NCBI RefSeq assembly: GCF_008124765.1
Contig: NZ_VNHS01000001.1
Span: 1,054,001 to 1,118,000 of the forward strand
Length of the DNA: 64,000 nucleotides
Direction: 5' to 3'
DNA from: Paenibacillus methanolicus
GTDB taxonomy: Bacteria > Bacillota > Bacilli > Paenibacillales > Paenibacillaceae
In this document: positions 25,829 through 35,960 of the stretch, one piece after another
How the letters are laid out: each line of letters starts with the position of its first letter
How positions within the stretch are numbered: the first letter of the stretch is position 1
Program-made: the position numbers and the translations under genes
Notes under the pieces: generated by a model
What the model was told of the DNA's origin: nothing
Seen by the model: only the letters and a program-made list of their open reading frames with translations
The model's database searches: none

Positions 25829-28267
25829 CTACACGTATCCGATGCTCGTTACGCCGTTCAAGCTGAGCAGCGTTGGCTGCACGTCGCCTTGCGATGCGCC
25901 TCTCGGCAGCGCGATCGTCCGCGATTCGCCTGCCTTCAGATCGAAGCCGTTGTCGCTGAGCGCCCCGGTCACGTCCGCGATCCACACATCCTTCGCGAAC
26001 ACGCGGCTTATCACCGTCCATTCCTCGCCATCCGCGGTCTCCTTGCGCTGGATTTCGAGGGATGGCGGCTTCAAGCGGAGCGCATGCGGCTTGCCCAGCA
26101 AATAGCTGTTCCGCGCAAGCAGCCGCTCGCCCTCGTACAAAAGGACGAACAGGACGACACGGGAAGGATCGTATCCGCCGACCGCAATCTGACCGATTCG
26201 GGTCGAACGGAAGCCGGTTCCGACAGCTTCGATTTCTTCCGTATGCACGGTCGTCTCCGTTTCGATGTCGTACAGCTCAACGACGATTTTGCCTTGGAAA
26301 TCGCCGCGTTCATGGATGAGGAATAACTCGGCTTGGCCGTCGCCAGGCAAGATTTTAGCCAGCGCGTTCGGCGTTTGGAAGCTGCGTTTCATCGCGTAGT
26401 ACGAAGGCTTGTATACTTTATTGTAATCCACGATCGACCAACTGATCGACGGCCACAGGTCGCTCCACTGCCAGATCAGCGCCCCGGACGTATCCGGCAT
26501 GCGGGATATCCAATGCTCTACGGCCAGCCTGAGCGCATTCGCCTGCATCAACTGATTGACGTACACGAATTCCCGCTTGCTCGCCGGCAGGCGATAATCG
26601 CCCGCCGTATAATACAGGAGTCGCTGAAGACCGTTCGGCGCCTTCTGCATGCTGACGAACTTCGGATCGCGCAAGTCCGCTTCCGGGTCGACGGCATCCA
26701 GCACCTGCATGGACGGGTACGACTGCATGCCGAACTCCGACAAGAAACGGCCGTTCACGCTCGCGTAATCCTCGTACGGATGCGTCCGTCCCCACACATG
26801 CCAGTAATGCATGTCGCCGCATGTCTCGTTATTCGCCGAGCTGTCGACGCTCAAGTCGTACGGGCTTGTCGGCCAATACGGCCGAAGCGTGTCGACGGCC
26901 GCGGCGTCCGCGAGCACTTCGAAGAATAGTTTCTCCCCATAACCTTCGCGGCGATGCTTCTTGCTGTTCACGATAAAATGCTGATTCTCGTTGTTCCCGC
27001 ACCAGAGCACGATGCTCGGATGGTCGCCGTACGCGGCGACGACATGATCCGCTTCCCGCCGCACGAGCGCGCAGAAGGCGTCGTCGTCCGGGTAATCGCC
27101 GCACGCGAACATGAAATCCTGCCAGACCAGAATGCCGAGCCGGTCGCATGCGTCATAGAACGCTTGGTTCTCGTACGTACCGCCGCCCCAGATGCGAATC
27201 ATGTTCATGTTCGCGGCCGCGATCGCTTCGATCTCGTCCAAGTAGGTCTGCGGACTGTCGAGATTCGGATACAGGGTGAGCGGGATCCAGTTGACGCCCT
27301 TGCACAAGATCGGCACGCCGTTGATCTCGAACACGAACTTCCGCCCTTGTTCGTCGTATGGCTGGGCGATCCGAACTTCGCGGACGCCGACGGTGCAAGC
27401 CGACTCGGATACGCACCCTTTCGCCCTTACTTCGACTTCCAGCCGGTACAACGGCTGCTCGCCGTAGCCGATCGGATACCAGCGCTTCGGATTCGCGATC
27501 GCGAGCGGCGCGGCGCAGCGGTTCTCGCCCGGCGCAAGCTCGGCCGATACGGAAGCCTCTGCGACGACGGCCTCGCCGTCGAGCAGCCGCCATTCGATCG
27601 TCGAAGGCCGCGCGGAGCCGGTCGTATTCGCGATCCGCACGCTAGCGTTCACGAGCGCCTGCGCATCCGATACGAACGGCAGCTGATATACCGGCTTCTC
27701 CGCGCGGATGCCGCCGTGCGCTTCGACGCGGACGGACTGGTGAATGCCGACCGTCACCAGTCTTGGCCCCCAGTCCCATCCATAGCCGTATTGGGCTTTG
27801 CGTCCGAACAACCGCGCGGGGATTCCGTTCCACAGCTTCAACGGATCGCCGAATTGTCGCTCCATATCCTGCAAAGTTCGGGTAGGCGACGCGATCATCA
27901 CGAGGAGTTTGTTGTCCTCCTGGGCCAACTCCGTAATGTCGCATCGTACGGGCAGCCACATATTGTCGGCGCGGGCGATGGTCTGGCCGTTCAGCTCGAT
28001 CTCGGCATACGTATCGATGCCTTCGAATACCAGCTCGATCCGCTTCGCTCCAAGCGATTCGGGCGTAAGCCGGAAGCTCCGGCTATACGTCCAGTCATCG
28101 TGCTCGATCCACTCGATTTTCTCCTCTAGAAGCGTATCGTACAGATCCGGCAGCACCCCCTGTTCGGTCAAATCCTTCTGTACGAAACCGGGAACGACGG
28201 CCGGATAGGTCGTGCCCGTCCGCTCGTTCTTCACCGTCCAAGCGCCTTCTAGCGTAATGGATATCAT
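25829..28267 (-). CDS. GH2 beta-mannosidase, 812 aa
   Basis: Domain order is that of GH2 beta-mannosidases: N-terminal jelly roll (~1-170; DDWTYSRSFRL), immunoglobulin-like domain (~190-290), TIM barrel (~300-600) and C-terminal beta domains. The acid/base is Glu427 in WCGNNENQ and the nucleophile Glu511 in LSEFGMQS, both intact. There is no signal peptide, so it works on imported oligosaccharides, releasing mannose from non-reducing ends. It is the last gene of the glycan cluster, 28 bp after the LacI gene. Confidence 0.9.
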   Translation of the reverse strand: MISITLEGAWTVKNERTGTTYPAVVPGFVQKDLTEQGVLPDLYDTLLEEKIEWIEHDDWTYSRSFRLTPESLGAKRIELVFEGIDTYAEIELNGQTIARADNMWLPVRCDITELAQEDNKLLVMIASPTRTLQDMERQFGDPLKLWNGIPARLFGRKAQYGYGWDWGPRLVTVGIHQSVRVEAHGGIRAEKPVYQLPFVSDAQALVNASVRIANTTGSARPSTIEWRLLDGEAVVAEASVSAELAPGENRCAAPLAIANPKRWYPIGYGEQPLYRLEVEVRAKGCVSESACTVGVREVRIAQPYDEQGRKFVFEINGVPILCKGVNWIPLTLYPNLDSPQTYLDEIEAIAAANMNMIRIWGGGTYENQAFYDACDRLGILVWQDFMFACGDYPDDDAFCALVRREADHVVAAYGDHPSIVLWCGNNENQHFIVNSKKHRREGYGEKLFFEVLADAAAVDTLRPYWPTSPYDLSVDSSANNETCGDMHYWHVWGRTHPYEDYASVNGRFLSEFGMQSYPSMQVLDAVDPEADLRDPKFVSMQKAPNGLQRLLYYTAGDYRLPASKREFVYVNQLMQANALRLAVEHWISRMPDTSGALIWQWSDLWPSISWSIVDYNKVYKPSYYAMKRSFQTPNALAKILPGDGQAELFLIHERGDFQGKIVVELYDIETETTVHTEEIEAVGTGFRSTRIGQIAVGGYDPSRVVLFVLLYEGERLLARNSYLLGKPHALRLKPPSLEIQRKETADGEEWTVISRVFAKDVWIADVTGALSDNGFDLKAGESRTIALPRGASQGDVQPTLLSLNGVTSIGYV

Positions 28268-28295
28268 ATGGAGGAACCCCTCTCGTATTGGAAAT

Positions 28296-29342
28296 TCACT
28301 GCATGCTTCTAAGCGTTGCGCCAGGAATAAAAGGTCCGTTGATGAGCAGCTTCTCGCAGGGACGCGCCGGGTCGCGGAGCCGGCTCAGCAGCACTTCGAC
28401 CGCCCGCTTGCCCATGAGCTCGTTCGGCACCTCGATCGTGCTGATCGCCGGAAGATCCGCATTGCCCGGCGTATGATCGAATCCCGTGACGGAGACGTCT
28501 TCCGGCACGCGGACGCCTTGCTCGCGCAGCGCGCGAATGACAAGCTCGGCATGGGAATCGTTCGCGCAGACGAACAGCGACGGCCAGCGCTTGCGGCCTT
28601 TCATTCGGGAGAGCTCGGCTTCGATCGCGCCGTGCGCGTCGTCCCCCAGCCGAAGCAGCGGATCGTCCGCGGACGGAAGCGGCAGCGCCTCCTCTTCCAG
28701 CGCGATCCGAAAGCCGAGCAGGCGGTCATGAAAGCTGCGGGAATAAGCGGCGTCGCCGACGAAGCGCATATCCGCATGCCCCATCCGCACGGCCCGCTTC
28801 GCGAGCTGCCGCATGCAATCGTAATTGTTCATGAACACCGTATCGGTCGGCACGTCCTCGTCCTCATGGTCGATCAAGACGGCGGGAATCCCGGTCGCGC
28901 GAATTTCCCCGAGCAGCGAACCCGCGATATAACCGATTCCGATCAGGCCGAGCACGCCATCCGGATTAATGCTATTCATGAGGCGCTCCGAACTGCTCTC
29001 GGTGACCATCATGACGCCGATGTCCCTGGCGTTCAGTTCGGCCAGTACGCCATCGATGATCCGCCCCCAATAGGAGGACTCCCTGCTTTGGAACCTAACG
29101 TTAGGCATAAGGATGATGATCGTGCCGGCGAGCTCTCCTGCGCGCTTCTCCAGGCTATCTTTCATTTCCGCTTTCTTGCGGTTCATCTTGATCGTCTTGC
29201 GGTAGCCAAGCCGCTCGGCCGCCTCCGCGATCCGGCTGCGCGTCTCTTCCGCGACGCCCGGCTTACCCGAGAGGGCTTGCGACACGGCGAATTTGGATAC
29301 GCCGACCTGACGCGCGATTTGTTCCATCGTTACCTTCTTCAA
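28296..29342 (-). CDS. LacI-family regulator, 348 aa
   Basis: The start is taken as a TTG at 29342 with GGAG 9 nt upstream, giving the usual LacI beginning (KKVTMEQIARQVGVSKFAVSQALSG). The HTH is followed by the hinge and a periplasmic-binding-like ligand domain. The recognition helix is almost the same as that of the LacI protein at 36007 (SKYSVSQALSGKPG), so both may see related operators. It lies between the ABC exporter and GH2 genes on the same strand. Confidence 0.88.
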   Translation of the reverse strand: MKKVTMEQIARQVGVSKFAVSQALSGKPGVAEETRSRIAEAAERLGYRKTIKMNRKKAEMKDSLEKRAGELAGTIIILMPNVRFQSRESSYWGRIIDGVLAELNARDIGVMMVTESSSERLMNSINPDGVLGLIGIGYIAGSLLGEIRATGIPAVLIDHEDEDVPTDTVFMNNYDCMRQLAKRAVRMGHADMRFVGDAAYSRSFHDRLLGFRIALEEEALPLPSADDPLLRLGDDAHGAIEAELSRMKGRKRWPSLFVCANDSHAELVIRALREQGVRVPEDVSVTGFDHTPGNADLPAISTIEVPNELMGKRAVEVLLSRLRDPARPCEKLLINGPFIPGATLRSMQ

Positions 29343-29404
29343 CCTTACCAACTCCGGTCTGTGCGATATGTATGGCTTCGTTCTTGTTATCCTAAATATA
29401 CTAG

Positions 29405-29412
29405 AATGTTAG
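29405..29412. promoter_or_regulatory. Candidate LacI operator half-site AATGTTAG
   Basis: The 8-mer AATGTTAG lies upstream of this LacI gene and again at 35972-35979, inside the promoter spacer between the divergent glycosidase and second LacI genes. Low confidence. Confidence 0.3.
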
Positions 29413-29566
29413 GTGCATAACAATGCCGCGAGATCATAACGAATCGCGTAAATTAGCCGGAACGGCGGTTGCGGTACAATACGGCTGGCAGAAGCCCAGC
29501 TTAAAGCAGCCCGCGCCTTCGTATGGCGGAGCTGCTCGTCGCGATGGGAATAACGCGCGAATAACG

Positions 29567-31363
29567 TTAGGCTTGCAGCTGCTTCAATTCGTAGAACGCG
29601 CCGCGGACGTCGATCAGCTCCTCGTACGTGCCGACCTCCTCGATCCGCCCGTTGTTCATGACGACGATCCGGTCGGCATCGCGGATGGTGGACAGCCGAT
29701 GGGCGACGATGAACGTCGTCCGGTCTTTGATCAGCTCCTGCATCGCTTGCTGGACGACATGCTCCGAAATATTGTCCAGCGCCGAAGTCGCTTCATCGAG
29801 CAAAATGATGCGCGGCTCCCGGATCATCGCCCTGGCGATCGCGATCCGCTGGCGCTGGCCGCCTGACAGCTTGCCGCCGTGCTCGCCGATCATCGTATCC
29901 AGCCCTTGCGGCATCCCGTCGATGACGTCACGCAGATTCGCCAGCTCGATGACGCGCCGCAGCTTCTCCTCCGGCACCTGGTCCAGCCCGTACGTGATAT
30001 TGTCGCGAATGGTGCCCGAGAAGAGCACCGTCGACTGCGGGACGACGGCGAGATTATGCCGGTAGCTGCGCATATCCAGCTCGTCGAACGGGACGCCGTC
30101 CACCTTCACCGTGCCCGAGGTCGGCCGATAGAAGCCGATCGCCAAGTTCAGCACGGTCGATTTGCCGGCGCCCGAGGCGCCGACGAACGCGATCGTCTCT
30201 CCCGCCCTCACCCGCAGACTGAAGTCCTCCAGCACATGCTTGTCGGTATCGCCATAACTGAACTGGACGCGATCGAATTCGATATCGCCTTTCACGGCAT
30301 CGCAAGGCTTCGTTCCCTTGTAAGCCTCCGTATCCGTGGAGAGCAGCACCTCCGAGACGGAATGGATCGATTCCAGCCCTTTGGCGATCTGCGGGTAGAC
30401 GACGATGATCTGGTTCACCGCCATTAGAATCGAAGAGAAGAATCCTTGATACATGACGACGTCGCCGACGCCGATCACGCCCTGTCCGGCCTGCCAGCAG
30501 CTGAAGCCGAGGCAGAGCATCTGGAACAGCGTGAACGTCACCCAGCTGGACGATCCGAACCACGCTTCCATGACGTCCAGCTTATACCCTTTGGACTTGA
30601 TGCTGCGCAGCGTCCGGTCCATCTTATGGATCGCGGTCTCTTCCAGTCCGTGCGCCCGCGTAACGGGAATCATCTCCACCGTCTCCGCCACCTGTCCGGA
30701 CATCTGCTCCACTTCCTTGCGGAATTCGCGGTTGCCCAGCTGAATGCGACGGCGGAACGCGAAGACGATCAGGACGGCGAACGGGATGACGAGCACGAAG
30801 AACGATGCGATCGTCAAGCTTGTCGTCAAGGTGATCGCGAGCGCCACGACGACGTTCAGCACCGCCGGCACGAACGCGTACATCATTTGCTTGGACATCG
30901 TCTCGATCGCCTCGACGTCGCGCAGCACCTTGGACTGCATGCGGCCGGATTTCATGTCGCTGTGATAGGACATGGATAACCGCTGCAGCTTGCGGATCAG
31001 CGTGCCGCGCAGCGCCGCTTCGATGTGTCGGGAAGCCCGGCTCATGAAACTGACGTGAGCGATCTGAGTCGGAATGTTCTGCGCGATGACGACCGAGACG
31101 ATCGCCAGATCGATCCATAGCCAGCCGAACCCTTGCATGTTCGGATCGCTTAGGTGGTTGATCATGTCCGCCGTAATAATCGGGATGACCCACACGGGCG
31201 AATGCTTAATCAGGAAAAAGAACGCCGACAGCGCCAGGTTTAGACGCTGGCCGCGGTAAAGCGCGAGCAGCGCCCTTAGCGCCCTGCCTTGCTTGATGTG
31301 CCCTTGTTCGAACAGCTGCTCGACGTCAAGCGGCTGCGTGTCGATGGAGGATGCGGTGTTCAT
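29567..31363 (-). CDS. ABC exporter half-transporter (fused membrane and ATPase domains), 598 aa
   Basis: Six helices (~40-330) are followed by a nucleotide-binding domain with Walker A GASGAGKST, signature LSGGQRQRIAIARA and Walker B IILLDEATSALD. This is the MsbA/BmrA-type homodimeric exporter layout; no separate partner is present. The ATG overlaps the epimerase stop codon by 4 nt, so it is co-translated within the glycan operon. Possible roles are export of a glycan product or of a by-product; nothing in the sequence fixes the substrate. Confidence 0.92.
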   Translation of the reverse strand: MNTASSIDTQPLDVEQLFEQGHIKQGRALRALLALYRGQRLNLALSAFFFLIKHSPVWVIPIITADMINHLSDPNMQGFGWLWIDLAIVSVVIAQNIPTQIAHVSFMSRASRHIEAALRGTLIRKLQRLSMSYHSDMKSGRMQSKVLRDVEAIETMSKQMMYAFVPAVLNVVVALAITLTTSLTIASFFVLVIPFAVLIVFAFRRRIQLGNREFRKEVEQMSGQVAETVEMIPVTRAHGLEETAIHKMDRTLRSIKSKGYKLDVMEAWFGSSSWVTFTLFQMLCLGFSCWQAGQGVIGVGDVVMYQGFFSSILMAVNQIIVVYPQIAKGLESIHSVSEVLLSTDTEAYKGTKPCDAVKGDIEFDRVQFSYGDTDKHVLEDFSLRVRAGETIAFVGASGAGKSTVLNLAIGFYRPTSGTVKVDGVPFDELDMRSYRHNLAVVPQSTVLFSGTIRDNITYGLDQVPEEKLRRVIELANLRDVIDGMPQGLDTMIGEHGGKLSGGQRQRIAIARAMIREPRIILLDEATSALDNISEHVVQQAMQELIKDRTTFIVAHRLSTIRDADRIVVMNNGRIEEVGTYEELIDVRGAFYELKQLQA

Positions 31364-32580
31364 GGCGCGGTCGCATGCTCCCTCGCGTCATGCTCCAGCC
31401 GTTCGAGCATCTCCAGACAAGCGCGTCCGTTATGATAAGGGCATTTCCACGGATTGGCCTTGACCTTCGAGAGCGGCTCGCCGTTCTCCGTGACGCTCCA
31501 ATACCACTCCCCGTATTGCTTGTCGACCAGGAATTCGCGAATGAAGCGCCAGGACTGAACCGCGGCTTCCCGGTACCGGCGCTCGCCCGTCAGCTGATAG
31601 GCGTTGTAGAACCCGACCATCGCTTCCGCCTGCGGCCACCAATCCTTGTTCCGGTCGATCAACCCTTCCGGGGTGCCTTCGTTCCATAGTCCGCCGTCCG
31701 CGTCGACGCCTTCCTTCAAGGTCGCGTCCGCCATCTGAATCGCGGCTATCTCCGCTCGTTCGATCAAGTCCGCCTCGCCCAACACGCTCGCCGCTTCCGC
31801 AATCAGCCAGCTGCCTTCGATGTCATGGCCGTACGAGATATGGGCGGACTGAACGTTCCACGCGTCGTCGAAGAACAAGTGAAAGTGTCCGTTCGCATCA
31901 TTAACGATGCGGTCCAACGTCAGTTCGATGACGGCCGCGAGCTTCTGCGCAAGCTCCGCCTCCGGCCATACGCGGTACAAGTTCGTGTAAGCTTCCATGA
32001 TGTGGAGGTGATTGTTCATCGTCTTGTCGGCCTTCACGCCGTGATGGCTTAAGCTGTAATCCTCGAACCGGTCCCAATCGCGCGCGAGCGCCTCGAAGTA
32101 ACCGCCATGCAACGGGTCGAAGGCATAGCGTTCCATATGACGAAAAATATCGACGCCTAGGTCAAGCGCCTCCCGGCTGCCTGTCGCGCGGACGTATTCC
32201 GATAACGCGTATACCGCGAACGCTTGGCCGTACACCTGCTTCTTCTCGTCTACCGGCACGCCGAACGCGTCGATCATCCAGTACATGCCGCCGTGCTTCG
32301 CGTCCGCGAACTTCTCCGTCAAATAGCCGTATGCGCGCTCGGCCAACCCACGATACCGCTCGTCGCCCGTCGTCCGGTAAGCGGAAGCGAACGTCCACAG
32401 CAACCGCGTGTTCAACACCAGACTGCGGTGCGCCGCCGGATTCGGCGTGCCGTCTTCCGCGATTTCGCCGTGGAATCCTCCCTTATCCGCGTCGACCGCA
32501 TGCGTCATCCAAAAGTTTAAAATTCCGTTCTTCCATTCCTGCTCGATCTCTTCTTGCCATGCCGCTATAGTCAAGCTCAT
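31360..32580 (-). CDS. ce: Cellobiose 2-epimerase (AGE superfamily), 406 aa
   Basis: An (alpha/alpha)6-barrel AGE-type protein of the normal length for cellobiose 2-epimerase (EC 5.1.3.11). Key histidines are His252 (SYGHDIEGSW) and His383 (CPYHNGRACLE); their spacing of 131 equals that of the catalytic pair His259/His390 in the Rhodothermus enzyme as I recall it. A further NNHLHIMEAY segment matches the third histidine. The enzyme converts mannobiose to mannosylglucose, a known step in bacterial beta-mannan use, which fits the neighbouring GH2 beta-mannosidase and GH113 mannanase. Cytoplasmic. Confidence 0.88.
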   Translation of the reverse strand: MSLTIAAWQEEIEQEWKNGILNFWMTHAVDADKGGFHGEIAEDGTPNPAAHRSLVLNTRLLWTFASAYRTTGDERYRGLAERAYGYLTEKFADAKHGGMYWMIDAFGVPVDEKKQVYGQAFAVYALSEYVRATGSREALDLGVDIFRHMERYAFDPLHGGYFEALARDWDRFEDYSLSHHGVKADKTMNNHLHIMEAYTNLYRVWPEAELAQKLAAVIELTLDRIVNDANGHFHLFFDDAWNVQSAHISYGHDIEGSWLIAEAASVLGEADLIERAEIAAIQMADATLKEGVDADGGLWNEGTPEGLIDRNKDWWPQAEAMVGFYNAYQLTGERRYREAAVQSWRFIREFLVDKQYGEWYWSVTENGEPLSKVKANPWKCPYHNGRACLEMLERLEHDAREHATAP

Positions 32581-32808
32581 ATAGAACGTCCCCTCTCCCC
32601 TGTTCGTTCGCTCATGCTGTTAACCCGCGCTGTCATTCGGTTGCCCGCCAGACGGATGAAATCGACTCGCCTTGCGGAAACCGTTATCACGCTCAGGTCT
32701 AGAAGCGTGGCGAAAACCCGTGTCCTTCGTTCGGTCTTGGCCTACCACTCGCTGTTGCAGGCACCATACCGACTCTCAGGCCGCTTCTTAGCCACGTCTT
32801 TTGGCTAG

Positions 32809-35800
32809 CTAGGTCAGTTGGCTGTGCATCGTCTGCACGCGGACGTCGTCCGGACGGCAGACCGCCGTAATTTCGCCTTTCGCGTCCGCGAAGAACAACA
32901 CGCTGCGCTCGCGTTCCAGCTTGAAGGCGTAGCTTACGCCCGTCGCCGGATCGCCGACCTCGATGTCCGCATCGCTGCCCAGCTCCGAGACGAAGACGAA
33001 CAAGCTGCCTTCGTCGAACGCAAGCTTGCGTCCGTACACGCCCGGCAGTTCGCCGCCTTGGCGCCACGTTAACTCCGTGCTGATCTCCGCCTTCGCCAAC
33101 GCTTGCTCGTACACCGCTAGAATGACGTCCTTGCGCTCGTTCAGCTCGATCGGCAGCGGACACCAGACGACCGTGCCGCGTCCGACCTGAATCGTAACCA
33201 GCTTCGCCGCTCCGGTATCGCCTGCCGGCACTTCCTTGTTCGTATCGGCGATCCGCTGGCCGCCGAAGGATACCGGATAGAGGCGGCCGTCCAGGTCGAG
33301 CAGCTCTTCTCGGCGAATGTTGACGACTTCCGTCTCGCCGAGCACGTTAGCCAGCCGCTTGTTCACGCCCCAATAGGCATCCAAGCTAACCGGTCCCGTC
33401 AGAATCAGCGTGCCGCCCTTCTCCGTAATCCGCTCGAGCAGCTGCGTCATGGCTTCGTCGCGGAAGTTGTGCGCGCTCGGCACGATGATCAGCGGCACGC
33501 GCTCGTCGCCAAGCCGATCCAGCTGGTACTCGCCGATGCCGCGAACCGGCAGTTTCATATCGTACGCGAGCAGACGGACGAGGCGGCTCGTCGCGTCATA
33601 CGCGAGCCTGCGATTGCCCAGATCGTTGGAGTACGGGAAGACGACCGCGATCTCCTCCAGCTTGCGGCCTTCGAACAGACCGCCTACCTGCTTCATGAAC
33701 GCGCCGAAATCGTAGGAGACGTCCGCCTCCGGTTTCTCCGTGCCGTCCGCGCGCAGCGCGCCGATGTTCGACTCGTTCACGTTGTTCATATAGAAGTTCG
33801 TGTTCCATACCCATTGCACCGCGCCTGCTCCGCCCGTCGCGAACGCGTAGGCGTACTTGCGCTCCAGAATGTTCCGGAGTTCCTCTTCGCTCCGTTTGGC
33901 CTTGCCGTCCGCCGTCTCTACGTACATAATGCCGGTCTCCTGCACGAGGTTCGGCTTCTGCGGATCCTTCGTGAAGACGCCGTCCCAGACGAGATTGTCC
34001 ATCTCCCACCACGTATGCACGGTCGTGTAGTCGACCGCTTCGGCGTAGAAGAACGGCGTAGGCCGCTGCGACGGAAGCCCTTCGTCCTGACCGACCGTGA
34101 CGAGCTGGTTCGGCACGATCCGCTTGATGGAGGCGGTCAGCTCGGATGCCCAGACGTTATGCATATCCATGGAGAAGAGGCAATAGTCGAGCCAGCGAAG
34201 TCCCCGCTTCATGCCGCCGACGTCCTGCACGCTGAAGTTGATGTCGGTCGGTTCCGGCGCGACCGCGGACTCGAAGTCCGGCAGCTCGGACGGCGTCATG
34301 TTCCACCGCTCCTGGAGCGCTTCGATCGTGCCGTGCCGTTGGCGCAGCCAGGCGAAGAAGCGAGCCTTCTCGAACGGATCGCGCGCCGAGCGCGGTCCTT
34401 GGAACAGCCGCTTCGGATCGAACATCGTCGGCTCGTTGATGAGATCCCACTGCACGTTCCTGGACTCCGTATGGCGGGAGACGACCGAGGCGATGAACCG
34501 CTTCTGGGCCTCGACGCTGCGCGGGTCAAGGTACGGATTCGCGCCTTCCCACGCTTCCGGCGTGAAAGAGAAGAAGTTGAAGGTCAGCTCCAGCCCGTGA
34601 CGGGCCGCCGTCAGAATGAACGCGTCGATCGCCCGCAGCGTCTCCTCCGTCGTATGACCGTCGACGAACGCGAAGTTCCGCCATGCCGTCCAGATGCCCG
34701 TGCGAATCAGATTGATGCCCGCCTTCTCCATCTGCCCCATATCGCGGTTCCAGGCGGACACGTTCGGCAGGAACAGGAATTTTCGCGCCACGTCCGAAGT
34801 CATATACGTCATGCCGACGATCGGCATCGGCTTGCCGTTCTTCACGAAATAATCGCGTCCGCAGCGCAGCGATTCTCCGCTCGCGAGCAGCTCGCGGTCC
34901 ATTCCCCAGAACCCTTGGCGGAGCGTCCGGCGCTCGCCGTCGCTAGCGGTCAGCGCGCAGACGACCTCGTACAGCCCCGCTTCCGCGGCGATCGGGAGCG
35001 CGGTACGCAAGAAGCCGATATCATTCGACGTCTTCAGGTCGCCTTCTCCGCTCCACACTTCCGCGCCTTCGCGCAGTACGCTCAGCGCGTAACGCCACGA
35101 GCGCGAGTCGGCGCGGCGGATCGTCTGATACTGCATCGACAACACCGGCTTCTCGCCCGGTTCGTAGCTCGCGTAATTCGGTTTCACCCAAGCCTCCGTT
35201 ACCGGCCGTCCGGCGAATGTCGCCCAAGACCGCAGCGCCTGAGCGCCGCCGCTGCGCCAGAACGTCTCGTTCACCTTCTGGTTGATCAACACCCAACGCC
35301 CGCCGGCGTAATCGCCTTTCGTATGCTCCAGCAGCACGGCCGGCGCCGCCACCTCGCGCCCGTCCTTCGAGATGCCCTTTAGCAGCGGATAAATATGCGC
35401 GTCCATCGGGCCGCTCGAGCCGAGCTGGTCCGGGTGGTCGTCGCTGCGCGTGACGTGGAGGATCAGTCCGTACGTGTCCTCGATGCCGAACAGGGATTCA
35501 TGCGAGGCGAACAACGGGAGATCCGGGTTGTGAGCCAGCGAAGCGATCGGATCGCGCTTGACGCGAAGCGTCTCGTGGATCAACAGCTGCGCGTGGTAAG
35601 CGGTCTGTTCGCGTTCGGCCTTCCAGCTCCCTTCTTCGTCGTTCACCGGAATCTTGAACGGCGCTCCGCCCGTATGAAGCAGTCCTTTGCCTTGGCGCAA
35701 ATAGCTTAGAATCGCGCTCCAAGCCGACTTCGGGAAATACGGTCCGTGCAAATGAACGAGACATTCGCCTTCATCGCCGGCAAGCGCCTCGGCCAGCTCG

Positions 35801-35907
35801 TTCGCGTTCACGATGCGGAATGCGTCGTTCAGCTGCTCGAGCGTCTCGGCCGCTAGCGGCTGACCCGGGTATGGGAATGTTTCGTCATAAAATAATATCG
35901 GCTTCAT
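32809..35907 (-). CDS. Large clan GH-A glycoside hydrolase of uncertain family, 1032 aa
   Basis: The central TIM barrel (~360-700) has WDLINEPT with Glu492 as likely acid/base and NLVQETGIM with Glu657 as likely nucleophile, on strands 4 and 7 as in clan GH-A. It is followed by a GATase-like domain (IIVPSAHNFRDEAMTQLL) similar to the GH42 trimerisation domain, and a beta domain. The N-terminal ~350 residues also look GATase-like plus beta sandwich. The layout recalls GH42 and GH164; context suggests a beta-mannoside substrate. No signal peptide. AAGGAG precedes the ATG. It is divergent from the LacI gene at 36007. Confidence 0.8.
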   Translation of the reverse strand: MKPILFYDETFPYPGQPLAAETLEQLNDAFRIVNANELAEALAGDEGECLVHLHGPYFPKSAWSAILSYLRQGKGLLHTGGAPFKIPVNDEEGSWKAEREQTAYHAQLLIHETLRVKRDPIASLAHNPDLPLFASHESLFGIEDTYGLILHVTRSDDHPDQLGSSGPMDAHIYPLLKGISKDGREVAAPAVLLEHTKGDYAGGRWVLINQKVNETFWRSGGAQALRSWATFAGRPVTEAWVKPNYASYEPGEKPVLSMQYQTIRRADSRSWRYALSVLREGAEVWSGEGDLKTSNDIGFLRTALPIAAEAGLYEVVCALTASDGERRTLRQGFWGMDRELLASGESLRCGRDYFVKNGKPMPIVGMTYMTSDVARKFLFLPNVSAWNRDMGQMEKAGINLIRTGIWTAWRNFAFVDGHTTEETLRAIDAFILTAARHGLELTFNFFSFTPEAWEGANPYLDPRSVEAQKRFIASVVSRHTESRNVQWDLINEPTMFDPKRLFQGPRSARDPFEKARFFAWLRQRHGTIEALQERWNMTPSELPDFESAVAPEPTDINFSVQDVGGMKRGLRWLDYCLFSMDMHNVWASELTASIKRIVPNQLVTVGQDEGLPSQRPTPFFYAEAVDYTTVHTWWEMDNLVWDGVFTKDPQKPNLVQETGIMYVETADGKAKRSEEELRNILERKYAYAFATGGAGAVQWVWNTNFYMNNVNESNIGALRADGTEKPEADVSYDFGAFMKQVGGLFEGRKLEEIAVVFPYSNDLGNRRLAYDATSRLVRLLAYDMKLPVRGIGEYQLDRLGDERVPLIIVPSAHNFRDEAMTQLLERITEKGGTLILTGPVSLDAYWGVNKRLANVLGETEVVNIRREELLDLDGRLYPVSFGGQRIADTNKEVPAGDTGAAKLVTIQVGRGTVVWCPLPIELNERKDVILAVYEQALAKAEISTELTWRQGGELPGVYGRKLAFDEGSLFVFVSELGSDADIEVGDPATGVSYAFKLERERSVLFFADAKGEITAVCRPDDVRVQTMHSQLT

Positions 35908-35960
35908 TGGATGAGTCTCCTTGTTAGGTATGTTTGGTTCGTGTTATGATTTTCTCAGTC

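Noticed and set aside
29094-29105. CCTAACGTTAGG palindrome as a proven LacI operator
   Set aside because: It lies inside coding sequence and could be chance; mentioned only as weak support.
33469-35382. 637-codon open frame on the plus strand
   Set aside because: Shadow of the minus-strand glycoside hydrolase; Arg/Val/His-rich composition with no domain or start signal.
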